Shown one piece after another: positions 22,778 to 31,793 of a DNA stretch of 64,000 nt (position 1 is its first letter; each line of letters starts with the position of its first letter). The stretch is from Cyanobacteriota bacterium (GTDB taxonomy: Bacteria; Acidobacteriota; Vicinamibacteria; Vicinamibacterales; UBA2999). Both the position numbers and the translations under genes were made by a program. The stretch is from positions 62,001-126,000 of the forward strand of contig JAIEMQ010000015.1 in the NCBI GenBank assembly GCA_019752015.1, given 5' to 3'. A model generated the notes under the pieces. It was not told the origin of the DNA and did no database searches. It worked only from the letters and a program-made list of their open reading frames with translations.

Positions 22778-25401
22778 TAAAATGTCGACCCCACTGCAAA
22801 CCTGAACGTGAAACGCTTGGCCGGCCGCAGATTGTAATCAAACACGCCGGCTCGCTGCGGGTTGTACGCAAAGATCAGCCGGAACGGGACGTTCAACACC
22901 GGCATGAAGAAGCGGATTTCGGCGCCTGTCGAGGTCTTGAAGGCGCTGGTCTCACCGATCTTGCGCAGGAACGGCGTCGGCCCATTGGGATCCACCAGCC
23001 GCGTCGTCGTAAACGGATCGATGATCGGCGGCAAGCTTGGATCGACTCGCTGGTTGACGGCTTCCTTCCACGCAAAGCCCTGGCCGATGTCGCGGACTTG
23101 GCCAGTATCGTAAAACAGCACCAATCGAACCGGCCCGGCGACGTTAATCAAATACTCGCCGTTGAAGAGCAGCGACTTGTTGCCGCCGAGCAGGAGACCG
23201 CCGACATCGCGCGGACCGACCGAACGGAGTTGATAGCCGCGGATAGTGTATTCACCACCGAGATACAACGTCTCGGTAATCGGCAGCGTCGTCGTCGATC
23301 CGTAGGGGCGGATGTATTCCAGTTGCGCCCGGAACCCGACCGACATGCGCCTGTTGAGCGGCTTGAATTGCGTGTATTCGGTGCGCGGCTTCAAAAAGGA
23401 CGTGTTGCCGCCAAGGCCGGCGAAGTCCATCGATGCCGTGATTCGCCGGCCGGAATTCGGAAAGATCGGATTGTCGACGGTGTTGTGGACGAAGCTCGGC
23501 GTGACTTTGCTGATGGTGCGCTGCCCGCCTTGACCAAGCAACAGCGAGTCGCGCAGATAGGGGTTGCGCTGCACGAGTTCCGGCGCGTAATACACGGGAT
23601 TCAGGTTGGACACCCTGATCGCCTGATAACTGTAGGTCATGAACATCCGCGAGAATCCGGCCAGCGGGAAACCGCTGGTCAGGTTGCCGCCCGTGGATTC
23701 CTGCGTGAACTGATCGATGTAACGCAGCGTGCGCTTATAAACATCGACGCCGCCGGTGATGTTGCGATCGAACAGGAACGGCTCCGTAAACGCGATCTGG
23801 TAATTCTCCGATCGCGATCCGGCCTGCAGCGAGATGGTCAGGGCTTCGCCGCGGCCGAGGAAATTGGACGTCTGGAACGACAACTGTCCGAAAAACCCTT
23901 CGAACTGCGACACGCCCGCGCCGAACGTCAACTGGTTGCGGTTCTGCTCTTCGAGCTTGAGGGTGACGTCGACCTGGTTCTTTTCCCCGGGCGTCTTTTG
24001 GACGTTGATGCCCTGCCCTTCTTCGATGGGTTTGAAGTAGCCAAGCTGATTGAGACGCTTGACGCTGTATTTCAGCGCTTCCGTGTTGAACGGCGCGCCT
24101 TCGAGCAGTCGCACTTCGCGGCGGATCACGTTGTCGCGGGTCGTGGTGTTACCGGCGAACGTCAGGCGGTTCACGAAGTACTGTTCACCTTCGGTCATCC
24201 GCATGGTCACGTTGACGGTCGGTGAAGACGGACCTGCGACGGGCCCTTCCGCGGCGGCGATCGGTTCGAGATCCGGGAAGCCGGTGAATTCGAAGTAGCC
24301 AAGGCTCCCGTAGCCTTCGCGCGCCTTGACGAGGCCGGCGCGAATCGGCTTGTCCGAGTACCAGTCGCCCGCCTTCAGTTTGAAAAACGGCTGCAGGAAT
24401 TCGGTCTTGATGATCTTGTTGCCCTCGAACGCGAAGGTGCCGATCCGATAGCGCGGACCCTCATCGATCGGAATATTCAGCTCGACCCAGCGCGTTTCCT
24501 TGTCGGCGCTGTCTTCGAGCGTCTTGATCCCGGGCTGGCCGATGCGGGCGCCGATATAGCCGTTGTTGCGGTAGTACTCGATCAGCTTCTCGGCGTCCTC
24601 GTCGAACTTGTTCTCGTTGTAGGTGCCCTTGCCGGTGATGAACGACAACATGCCGGCGGCCTTGGTCGATTTCATCTGCCGCGCCAGCGCGCGATCGCTC
24701 ACCGCGGAGTTGCCGTTGAAGTTGATGGTGCGGACCTTGACCTTCGGCCCTTCCTTCACGTCGAACACGACTTTCACGAGCTTCGGACCCGCGGGCAGCG
24801 GCTCGACGGATGTCGTCACCTCGGCGAACTCGTAGCCCTTGTCCGCCATGAACGACTTGACCAGGCCCTGCACGCGGCGGACCACGGCTTGGTCGAGGAA
24901 CGAGTCGAGACGGAGCGCGATGCCGAGCTCCTTCATCTTTTCGTCGATCTTGGTGCGCTCGACCTTGCTCGACCCCGTGTAGTCCACGATCTTGACGCGG
25001 GGCCGCTCCTCCATGTGATAGATGACGTGCTTCGCCATCACGCCATTGGCGAATCGCGCGTCGACGGCCTCAATCCACAGATTATCGAGAAAGTTGGTGG
25101 CCCACAGCCGCTTGAAGTCGGCCTGCAGCGACTGCTCGGTCTGTTCGTTGAACGGCACCCACGTGCCGTCAGACGGGCGTGGCAGCGGGGTCTGGATGTA
25201 ATAGAGGTAGGTCTGCGCTTCGATGATCGATTCGTTGATCGGGTGGAAGCGCAACTCGGTCTGGCAGATCACCAGCGGCGAGCCAGGGGCCGGCGGACGC
25301 GCGGTCTGCGGACACGGCACCACGGGGGTAACGGGTGCCTGGGCGTACGCCGCGACAGGCATCGCAACAACCGCAAAAACGGCAAGAATCCGTGAAATCA
25401 C
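22777..25401 (-). CDS. bamA: Outer membrane protein assembly factor BamA
   Basis: BamA inserts beta-barrel proteins into the outer membrane. From the GTG at 25401 it is 874 residues long, with a signal peptide ending PVAAYAQA. An N-terminal region (about 20-120) is followed by POTRA domains up to about residue 430, with FEGNKIIKTEFLQPFFKLK, LTFAGNTTTRDNVIRREV and RLNQLGYFKP as landmarks. The 16-stranded barrel contains the lid-loop region LGGEYTIRGYQLRSVGPR and ends in FRFAVGSTF, a C-terminal phenylalanine as in outer-membrane barrels. It is coupled to the lipoprotein, skp and fabZ-lpxA downstream. Confidence 0.95.
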   Translation of the reverse strand: MISRILAVFAVVAMPVAAYAQAPVTPVVPCPQTARPPAPGSPLVICQTELRFHPINESIIEAQTYLYYIQTPLPRPSDGTWVPFNEQTEQSLQADFKRLWATNFLDNLWIEAVDARFANGVMAKHVIYHMEERPRVKIVDYTGSSKVERTKIDEKMKELGIALRLDSFLDQAVVRRVQGLVKSFMADKGYEFAEVTTSVEPLPAGPKLVKVVFDVKEGPKVKVRTINFNGNSAVSDRALARQMKSTKAAGMLSFITGKGTYNENKFDEDAEKLIEYYRNNGYIGARIGQPGIKTLEDSADKETRWVELNIPIDEGPRYRIGTFAFEGNKIIKTEFLQPFFKLKAGDWYSDKPIRAGLVKAREGYGSLGYFEFTGFPDLEPIAAAEGPVAGPSSPTVNVTMRMTEGEQYFVNRLTFAGNTTTRDNVIRREVRLLEGAPFNTEALKYSVKRLNQLGYFKPIEEGQGINVQKTPGEKNQVDVTLKLEEQNRNQLTFGAGVSQFEGFFGQLSFQTSNFLGRGEALTISLQAGSRSENYQIAFTEPFLFDRNITGGVDVYKRTLRYIDQFTQESTGGNLTSGFPLAGFSRMFMTYSYQAIRVSNLNPVYYAPELVQRNPYLRDSLLLGQGGQRTISKVTPSFVHNTVDNPIFPNSGRRITASMDFAGLGGNTSFLKPRTEYTQFKPLNRRMSVGFRAQLEYIRPYGSTTTLPITETLYLGGEYTIRGYQLRSVGPRDVGGLLLGGNKSLLFNGEYLINVAGPVRLVLFYDTGQVRDIGQGFAWKEAVNQRVDPSLPPIIDPFTTTRLVDPNGPTPFLRKIGETSAFKTSTGAEIRFFMPVLNVPFRLIFAYNPQRAGVFDYNLRPAKRFTFRFAVGSTF

Positions 25402-25451
25402 AAAGTACAAACCTATGGAGCGGTGGCCAGACAACCCTTAACTATTGCTAA

Positions 25452-27896
25452 TCAGACGTTCGAGGTCAAACGGCGGCCTGCCACGACCGGCTGGCCCGCC
25501 GGCCGGTAGGCCAGCTGGCCACCCTCGAGGTACACCTCGATCTCCCCGCCTTGCAGGTGCCCGCGAATGAGCTCCTCGGCGAGGGGATCCTCGATGTAAC
25601 GCTGGATGGCCCGGCGCAACGGGCGCGCGCCGTACGAGCGGTCCTTGCACGTGATGTCGATGATCCAGTCGGCCACTTCCGGCGACACCAGCACCTTCAT
25701 GCGCCGATCGAGCAGGTTGACGTTCAGCTGGTCGACCAGCAGCGAGAGGATCTTGCGCAGCTCGTCGTCGTTCAGCGCGTCGAACACGATCAGCTCGTCG
25801 ACGCGGTTGATGAACTCGGGATTGAAGGTGCGCTTCACTTCGCCGAGCACCATTTCCTGGACGCCCTTCTGATCGCTCGCCTCGCTGGTCTGGAAGCCGA
25901 GCGACGCTTTCTTCTGGATGAAGCGCGCGCCGATGTTCGACGTCATGATGAGTATCGCGTTCTTGAAGTTGACGCGATTGCCAAGACCGTCCGTGAGATG
26001 GCCGTCTTCGAACACCTGCAGGAGGATGTTGAAGATGTCGGGGTGCGCCTTCTCGATTTCATCGAGCAGGACGACGGAGTAGGGATTGCGCTTCACCTTT
26101 TCGGTGAGCTGGCCGCCCTCTTCATGGCCGACGTATCCCGGCGGCGAGCCAATCAGCTTCGACACCGAGTGCTTCTCCATGTATTCAGACATGTCGAAGC
26201 GAATCAGCGCGTTTTCGCTGCCGAACAGGAACTGCGCGAGCGCGCGGGCGAGCTCGGTCTTGCCGACGCCGGTCGGCCCGAGGAACATGAAGCTGCCGAC
26301 CGGGCGGTTCGGGCTCTTGAGGCCGGCGCGCGAGCGGCGGATGGCGCGCGACACCGCGGAGATGGCGCGCTCCTGGCTGATCACGCGCTTGTGGAGGTCG
26401 GCCTCCATGCGAATCAGCTTGTCGCTTTCATCCTGGTTGATCGAGGCGAGCGGCACGCCGGTCCACTTCGACACAACCTCGTCGATCTCCGCCCGCGACA
26501 CGATCACCTTGCGCGCGCTCGATCGCACGTCGAACTTCTCACGAACGAACTGCAGGTTCTCGCGCGCGACCTGTTCCTGCTCGCGATAGAACTGCGCCTT
26601 GTCGAAATCCTTGGCCGAGACCGCGCTCTCCATCTGCTCGACGGCCACGCGGATGCTCTTGTTGATCTCGCCGAATTCCTCGCTGTAGCCCGCCTCGCGC
26701 AGCTTGGCGCGTGCGCCGGCTTCGTCCACCAGATCGATCGCCTTGTCCGGGAGGAAACGATCGGTGATGTAACGGCTCGACTGATACACCGCGGCTTCGA
26801 CGGCCTCGCGCGTGTACTCGACGTGATGGAACTGCTCGTAGCGATCCTTGACGCCCAGCAGGATCGAGATGGTCTCGCTCTCCGACGGCGGATCGACCTT
26901 GATCGCCTGAAAGCGGCGCTCGAGCGAACGATCCTTCTCGATGTATTTCCGGTATTCCGCCGGCGTGGTCGCGCCGATGCAGCGGATCTCGCCACGGCTG
27001 AGCGCGGGCTTGAGAATATTCGCGGCGTCCAGCGAGCCTTCCGCGGATCCCGCGCCGACCAGCGTGTGCAGCTCGTCGATGAACACGATGATGTTCGGAT
27101 TGTCGACGAGCTCCTTCATGATCGCCTTGAGGCGCTCTTCGAACTGGCCGCGATACTTGGTGCCCGCGACGATCAACGAAATATCCAGCGCCAGGAGCCG
27201 CTTGTCGGCAAGGAAGTGCGGCACGTCGCCGTAGACGACCTTCTGCGCGAGCCCTTCGACGATCGCGGTCTTGCCGACGCCGGGCTCGCCGATCAACACC
27301 GCGTTGTTCTTGGTGCGGCGGCACAGCACCTGCTGCACGCGTTCGAGCTCGTAATCGCGCCCGACCAGCGGATCGAGCTGGTTCTTCATCGCCGCCTCGG
27401 TCAGGTCGCGGCTGAACTCGGCCAGCAGCGGCGTTTCCTTGACGCGCGTCAGCGAGGTCTTTTCGTTCAGCAGTTGGACGATGTCCTCGCGCACCTGGTG
27501 AAGACGCATCCCCTTTTCCATGAGGATGGTTGCCGCCACCGAGCGCTCTTCGCGCAGAATGCCGAGCAGCAGGTGTTCGGTGCCGATGTAGTTGTGAAGC
27601 AGCCGATCCGCTTCTTCCGCGGCGTACTGCAGGACGCGCTTGGTCTCCGCGCTGAACGGAATCTCAACCGAGGTCGACACCTTCTCGCGGAACACGGTGC
27701 GGCCTTCGATGTCTTTGCGGATGTTTTCGAGGGACAGGTGGGATCGGGCAAAGATCCGGCTCGTAAGGCCCTTGCCCTCACGAATGAGACCCAGCAGCAA
27801 GTGCTCGGTCTCAATAGAGATGCTTCCGAGCTGGCTCGCCTCGTAACGGGCAAAAAACAGAACCCGTCTGGCTCGTTCGGTATAACGCTCGAACAT
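25452..27896 (-). CDS. clpC: ATP-dependent Clp protease ATP-binding subunit ClpC
   Basis: ClpC is a Hsp100 unfoldase that feeds ClpP. The ATG at 27896 gives the standard [20 protein letters not shown] and 814 residues; an upstream GTG would fall inside the -10 box. Two Clp-N repeats (1-140) precede AAA domain 1, with Walker A GEPGVGKT near residue 208. The UVR-type middle region [15 protein letters not shown] is typical of ClpC rather than ClpB. AAA domain 2 has GPTGVGKTE. In many bacteria ClpC needs McsB or MecA adaptors; none is seen here. The bamA operon follows 50 bp downstream on the same strand. Confidence 0.96.
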   Translation of the reverse strand: MFERYTERARRVLFFARYEASQLGSISIETEHLLLGLIREGKGLTSRIFARSHLSLENIRKDIEGRTVFREKVSTSVEIPFSAETKRVLQYAAEEADRLLHNYIGTEHLLLGILREERSVAATILMEKGMRLHQVREDIVQLLNEKTSLTRVKETPLLAEFSRDLTEAAMKNQLDPLVGRDYELERVQQVLCRRTKNNAVLIGEPGVGKTAIVEGLAQKVVYGDVPHFLADKRLLALDISLIVAGTKYRGQFEERLKAIMKELVDNPNIIVFIDELHTLVGAGSAEGSLDAANILKPALSRGEIRCIGATTPAEYRKYIEKDRSLERRFQAIKVDPPSESETISILLGVKDRYEQFHHVEYTREAVEAAVYQSSRYITDRFLPDKAIDLVDEAGARAKLREAGYSEEFGEINKSIRVAVEQMESAVSAKDFDKAQFYREQEQVARENLQFVREKFDVRSSARKVIVSRAEIDEVVSKWTGVPLASINQDESDKLIRMEADLHKRVISQERAISAVSRAIRRSRAGLKSPNRPVGSFMFLGPTGVGKTELARALAQFLFGSENALIRFDMSEYMEKHSVSKLIGSPPGYVGHEEGGQLTEKVKRNPYSVVLLDEIEKAHPDIFNILLQVFEDGHLTDGLGNRVNFKNAILIMTSNIGARFIQKKASLGFQTSEASDQKGVQEMVLGEVKRTFNPEFINRVDELIVFDALNDDELRKILSLLVDQLNVNLLDRRMKVLVSPEVADWIIDITCKDRSYGARPLRRAIQRYIEDPLAEELIRGHLQGGEIEVYLEGGQLAYRPAGQPVVAGRRLTSNV

Positions 27897-27953
27897 CCGC
27901 CTCCGCGTGGCTACGGCGTGACACGTTCCGCCGCCGCCGCCCCCTTTGTTCAC

Positions 27954-27959
27954 ATTATA
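27954..27959 (-). promoter_or_regulatory. -10 box of the clpC promoter
   Basis: TATAAT reads on the minus strand 57 bases before the clpC ATG, in the divergent gap between clpC and the gene at 28013. The element 17 bases upstream is a poor -35 match. The location supports the downstream ATG as the clpC start. Confidence 0.5.
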
Positions 27960-28012
27960 CGGCTAAAAGCGCCTTTTACACATTTGCGATCCCGCTAAGT
28001 TGCGGAAAAACA

Positions 28013-29125
28013 GTGACTTCGGAGTTTTGGATTGGCACCCCCGATATCGTAAAATACCGATCAGTGACACCTGCCGCAGAAGAAAAACCGAGGCAGGCCT
28101 CACGATGGGAAACCTTCGTTTGGCCGCGGTGGCTGCCCGTACGCGCGCGCATGCCGCTCGTCGCGCAAGTGACCGGCGCCGTGGCGCTTACAGCGTTGAT
28201 CGTCGGACCGTGGTGGGCCTCCGCACCGGACGCGATTCCTGCAACCACCGAGATGCCCGCGACGGCGGAAACTCCGGCGGCGGTCCCGCCGCCCGCTCCC
28301 GCTCCGGCTGCGGCAGTGCCGGCCGGGACCGTTCCGGCTCCCGCGGCCGTCGAGCCACCGAAACCAAAGCCCGTTGTCCCCGCCCGCCCGGCGCATTTGA
28401 ACCTCGATGTGCGGCATAGCTTCCGCAACGTGGACTTCACGGTGACGGTCGACAATAAGCCGGTGCTGCAAACGAAACTCGAAGGCAGCGGCAAACGCTT
28501 CGGCGTGTTTGGCAAGCGTGGTGAGCGCGGCTATACGAAGACGCTGGATCTGACTCCCGGCGTTCACCTCGTTCGAATCCGCGTCCTTTCGGCAAACGAC
28601 AAGTTCGATCAAACACGTGTCGAGCGATTCGATCTCGGGTCATCTTCGGTTGCGTCCATGCGGATCTCGGCCGACAAGACCGGATTGACGCTCCTCGCCG
28701 AGCGGCCGCCTGTGCCCGCGCCCGACGCGACTCCTGCGCCCGAGCCAATCGCCGCGGCGCCAGTGGTCGCGGCGCCGGTGCCTGCCGCGGCTCCAGTCCA
28801 GGCTGCCGCGGTGCCGCAGGCCTCCAACGCTGCGTCCCGGCAGGATGTCAACGCGGTGGCGGATCTCCTGCAATCGGTGCGATCGATGCTGATCGCCATC
28901 GCCGGATTCGTGGCGTCGGCGGCGACCGGTTTCGTGGTCCAGGAATACTTGCGATCTCGCCGCAGCCTCATCTTCGCGCCTGGCGGCGCGCGCGAACCCG
29001 CGGAAGAGCGCCGCAAGCGCCGCCGCCCGGGCAAGCCGGCACCGCGCTACGAAGACGACGGCGAGGATGACGACGGCGATTACTTGCCGGAAGCCGATCA
29101 GGCCGACCAGAAGGTCACCACGTAG
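28013..29125 (+). CDS. Proline/alanine-rich membrane protein of unknown function
   Basis: This 370-residue protein has a membrane helix at about residues 48-68 (MPLVAQVTGAVALTALIVGP) and an Ala-Pro-rich linker. A compact beta-rich domain follows at about 125-220, with NLDVRHSFRNVDFTVTVDNK and LTPGVHLVRIRVLS. A second Ala-Pro linker leads to a second helix near 288-310 (IAIAGFVASAATGFV), and the tail is Arg-rich then acidic, ending DYLPEADQADQKVTT. I do not recognise the family. The extracytoplasmic domain may bind a ligand or peptidoglycan. It diverges from clpC. The GTG at 28013 has no good ribosome binding site, and GTG 28064 is an alternative. Confidence 0.72.
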   Translation: MTSEFWIGTPDIVKYRSVTPAAEEKPRQASRWETFVWPRWLPVRARMPLVAQVTGAVALTALIVGPWWASAPDAIPATTEMPATAETPAAVPPPAPAPAAAVPAGTVPAPAAVEPPKPKPVVPARPAHLNLDVRHSFRNVDFTVTVDNKPVLQTKLEGSGKRFGVFGKRGERGYTKTLDLTPGVHLVRIRVLSANDKFDQTRVERFDLGSSSVASMRISADKTGLTLLAERPPVPAPDATPAPEPIAAAPVVAAPVPAAAPVQAAAVPQASNAASRQDVNAVADLLQSVRSMLIAIAGFVASAATGFVVQEYLRSRRSLIFAPGGAREPAEERRKRRRPGKPAPRYEDDGEDDDGDYLPEADQADQKVTT

Positions 29126-29156
29126 GCCGCGTCCGGGTCGTGTTAGCCTCCGCGCC

Positions 29157-30044
29157 ATGTCCCACACGGTAGGATTCATCGGTCTCGGCCTCATGGGGAA
29201 ACCCATGGCGCGCAATCTCCTCAAGAAAGGCTTCTCGGTCGTCGCGCACAGCCGCAGCCGCGGCCCGGTCGAGGAGCTGAAGAAAGACGGCGCCACGTCG
29301 GCGGGTTCGCCGGCCGAAGTCGCGCGCGCGTCGAAGTTCATCATCACGATGCTGCCCGATGGGCCGGACGTCGAGAAGGTGCTCGAAGGCGGCGACGGCA
29401 TCTTCAACGCCATGTCCAAGGGCACGGTCATCGTGGATTCGAGCACGATCGCGCCGGTGATTGCGCGTCGTCTCGCGGCGCGCGCGAAAGAGCTCGGCGC
29501 ATCGATGCTCGATGCGCCGGTGAGCGGTGGTGAGATCGGCGCGATCGACGGCACGCTGACCTTCATGGTCGGCGGCGATGCCGCCGCGCTCGAATCCGTC
29601 CGCTCTGTCCTGAGCGCAATGGGCAAGCCGGATCGCATCGTTCACGTGGGTGAATCGGGCGCCGGCCAGATTTGCAAGGCCTGCAACCAGATCGTGCTCG
29701 GCGGCACGATGTCGGCGGTCGCGGAAGCGATTGCGCTGTCGCGCAAGGCCGGCGTCGATCCCATGAAAGTGCGCGCCGCGCTGATGGGCGGCTTCGCGCA
29801 GAGCCGCGTCCTCGAAGTGCACGGCGAGCGCATGATCACCGGCAACTGGAAGCCGGGGTTCAAGGCCAAGTTGTTCAAGAAAGATCTCGGCATCGCGCTC
29901 AACACGCTCGGCGAGAACGGGGTGCCGGCAATCACGAGCGCAGCGGTGCAGCAGCTCGTGAACGCGCAGGTTACCGCGGGCGAAGGCGAGGAAGATTACT
30001 CCGGCATTGCCAAAGTCATCTTCAAGCTCGCGAGTTTGAACTAG
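29157..30044 (+). CDS. Beta-hydroxyacid dehydrogenase (GarR/HIBADH family)
   Basis: This 295-residue NAD(P)-dependent enzyme has the motif GFIGLGLMGKPMARNL, the substrate-binding DAPVSGGEIGAIDGTL near residue 121, the catalytic lysine in GAGQICKACNQ and the C-terminal KDLGIAL. These are the marks of tartronate-semialdehyde reductase and 3-hydroxyisobutyrate dehydrogenase. The ATG at 29157 gives MSHTVGFIG; 31 bp separate it from the upstream gene. A 3-hydroxyisobutyrate role would fit the branched-chain and propionate genes near 57-60 kb, but the substrate cannot be settled from sequence. Confidence 0.85.
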   Translation: MSHTVGFIGLGLMGKPMARNLLKKGFSVVAHSRSRGPVEELKKDGATSAGSPAEVARASKFIITMLPDGPDVEKVLEGGDGIFNAMSKGTVIVDSSTIAPVIARRLAARAKELGASMLDAPVSGGEIGAIDGTLTFMVGGDAAALESVRSVLSAMGKPDRIVHVGESGAGQICKACNQIVLGGTMSAVAEAIALSRKAGVDPMKVRAALMGGFAQSRVLEVHGERMITGNWKPGFKAKLFKKDLGIALNTLGENGVPAITSAAVQQLVNAQVTAGEGEEDYSGIAKVIFKLASLN

Positions 30045-30106
30045 CGAGCGCCTCAGACCGACGAGCATGTGCGATTCGGCTCCGCTCGCTAGCGCAGCGT
30101 CGCTTG

Positions 30107-30125
30107 GCCCCGCCTCCGGCGGGGC
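30107..30125. terminator. GC hairpin downstream of the dehydrogenase
   Basis: A perfect stem with 8-bp arms GCCCCGCC and GGCGGGGC around TCC lies 63 bp after the stop at 30044. No T-run follows, so it may be a weak terminator or the edge of the neighbouring inverted repeat. Confidence 0.45.
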
Positions 30126-30126
30126 G

Positions 30127-30190
30127 AGAGTCTTGAAGGGCGGTCTAAAACTTGACTCATTCGGTCAGGATTCCGGCCCTTCAAGACTCT
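30127..30190. repeat. 15-bp perfect inverted repeat around a 34-bp core
   Basis: Perfect arms AGAGTCTTGAAGGGC (30127-30141) and GCCCTTCAAGACTCT (30176-30190) enclose an AT-richer 34-bp core containing TTGACTCATTCGGTC. The element lies between the dehydrogenase and the degraded TPR gene. The size and end structure resemble a very small MITE-like or solo palindromic element; it encodes nothing. Confidence 0.65.
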
Positions 30191-30193
30191 AGC

Positions 30194-30660
30194 TCACTCG
30201 AACGAGCGGGCGCGAGCCAGCTCGGGGCGATCGGTGTCGGCGCTCTTCGCGATCTCGACGACCTGCTGGTAATACTTCCGTGCGGCGGCCCGATCGCCGT
30301 CGGCTTCGGCGGCGCGCGCCGCACCGTAGGCGCCGCGGAACCGGTTCGGCTCCTTCTTCATCGTCGCTTCGAAGGCCACGAGGGCGGGCTTTGCATCACC
30401 GCTTTCGAGGAGCATCTCGCCGAGCAGTTCACGAGCGGGAGCGATCGGACCGGGACCACGGCGGCCGTGTCCGTTCGATCTTCCTGATCCGCGACGGCGC
30501 TCATCACCCGTAAGGCCTCGGCCTCGTTACCCTGCGCGAACGTGACCCATGCCACCGCGGCCTGGCGCGCGACGTCGATTTGCTCCGCCGAATTCGTCCG
30601 TCGCGGTTTTCATGGGCCTCGCGCGGAGCGGCGAGCCTTTCGATATCCGCGGCGGCCGAT
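30194..30660 (-). pseudogene. Degraded TPR-protein C-terminus with at least two frameshifts
   Basis: Read piecewise on the minus strand, this stretch encodes helical-repeat sequence. First comes AAADIERLAAPREAHEN, then after a shift EQIDVARQAAVAWVTFAQGN and ALRVMSAVADQEDRTD, and after a second shift PARELLGEMLLESGDAKPAL through to YYQQVVEIAKSADTDRPELA and the stop at 30194. The pieces join into a plausible TPR tail, with breaks near 30590 and 30435. No start or N-terminal domain is present, so it is a decayed gene. Sequencing indels would explain the breaks but not the missing front. Confidence 0.65.
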
Positions 30661-30684
30661 GCGCGGCCTCCGGGGGACCGTAGT

Positions 30685-31782
30685 CTACCGGAAGCGCTCC
30701 GGCGCGAATAACGCGATCGGGTGACGCGTGGCGCCATCGATCGCGAGGTCGGCGAGTATCTCTCCAATCACGCTCGCGAACTTGTAGCCATGCCCCGAAC
30801 ACGGTGACGCAATCACGACGTTCCCGAATTCAGGATGATGGCCAATTACGAAATGCTGATCCGGCGTCAGCGTGTACCTGCAGCTGACTGTTTCCTTGAG
30901 CGCGCCATCCGCCAACGCCGGAATGCAGGCTCGCAACGCGTCACGCATCGCGGGCTCGCCTTTGACCTTGGATCGAAAGAACGCGACCTTGACCCGATCA
31001 TCAGCGTCTGCCGGAAACCCGTAGAACTGAATGCCGTTGCTGATGTCCCAGATGTAGATCGGAAACCGATCGGGCATGAACGGCGCCGCGCCGCCGGAAG
31101 GCTCGAACCAGTGCAGTTGTTGCGGCTCGACTTCAAGCGGCAGCCAGTCGATCTTGAAGAGCTCCGCCGCCCATGCGCCGGGCGCGAGGATCAGCCGCTC
31201 GCTTTCGTAGCGGCCTCGAGAGGTTCGGACGGTGACCGTGCCCGACGAGGCGACGTCCCAGCCGTCGACGCGCTCATCGAAGTGCACGTGCGCACCGCGA
31301 TCGGCGGCGGCATCGAGATGCGCGCGAATCGCCTCTTCGGGAAACACGACGCCGGCTTCGTGTTCGAAGAGTGCGACCAGGCCAGCGGCCGGCGTCAGCG
31401 GCGGGAATCGCGCATGGATCTGGGCGGCGTCGAGCACTTCGTGATCGAGATGATGTTCGCGCGCGCTTCGCAGGCTGCCGGCCACCACCTCGCTGTCAGG
31501 CGTGCCAATCATCAAGCCGCCGGTGATTTGCAGCAACTGCCTGCCTGACTGCTCTTCCAGCCGCCGCCACACTTCGTAGGCACGCCGCAGCAACGGCACA
31601 TATGCGGGATCTTCGAAATACGCGAGCCTGATCACGCGGGACTTGCCGTGGCTCGATCCCTGATCGTGCGCGGGTTGAAACTGCTCGATGCCGAGCACGC
31701 GCTTGCCGCGCGATGCAGCCTGCGCCGCCGCGGCACTGCCCATCCCGCCGAGACCGACGACGATCACATCGAAACGGCTCAA
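30685..31782 (-). CDS. solA: SolA-like FAD-dependent amine oxidase (MTOX/monomeric sarcosine oxidase family)
   Basis: This 365-residue flavoprotein has the dinucleotide motif VVGLGGMGSAAAAQAASRG and the family segment DQGSSHGKSRVIRLAYFEDP. The cysteine that covalently binds FAD is in ASPCSGHGYKFA (near residue 328). It most likely oxidises N-methyl amino acids such as N-methyltryptophan or sarcosine, making an aldehyde and hydrogen peroxide. It is divergent from the spermidine-synthase-like gene, with only 11 bp between starts, so their promoters must overlap the coding ends. Exact substrate unknown. Confidence 0.87.
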   Translation of the reverse strand: MSRFDVIVVGLGGMGSAAAAQAASRGKRVLGIEQFQPAHDQGSSHGKSRVIRLAYFEDPAYVPLLRRAYEVWRRLEEQSGRQLLQITGGLMIGTPDSEVVAGSLRSAREHHLDHEVLDAAQIHARFPPLTPAAGLVALFEHEAGVVFPEEAIRAHLDAAADRGAHVHFDERVDGWDVASSGTVTVRTSRGRYESERLILAPGAWAAELFKIDWLPLEVEPQQLHWFEPSGGAAPFMPDRFPIYIWDISNGIQFYGFPADADDRVKVAFFRSKVKGEPAMRDALRACIPALADGALKETVSCRYTLTPDQHFVIGHHPEFGNVVIASPCSGHGYKFASVIGEILADLAIDGATRHPIALFAPERFR

Positions 31783-31793
31783 TCAAAGGTAGG

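Noticed and set aside
25551-27998. An 815-codon plus-strand frame opposite clpC
   Set aside because: It mirrors the clpC codon pattern, is rich in Arg, Leu, Asp and His without any domain, and clpC itself is unmistakable on the other strand.
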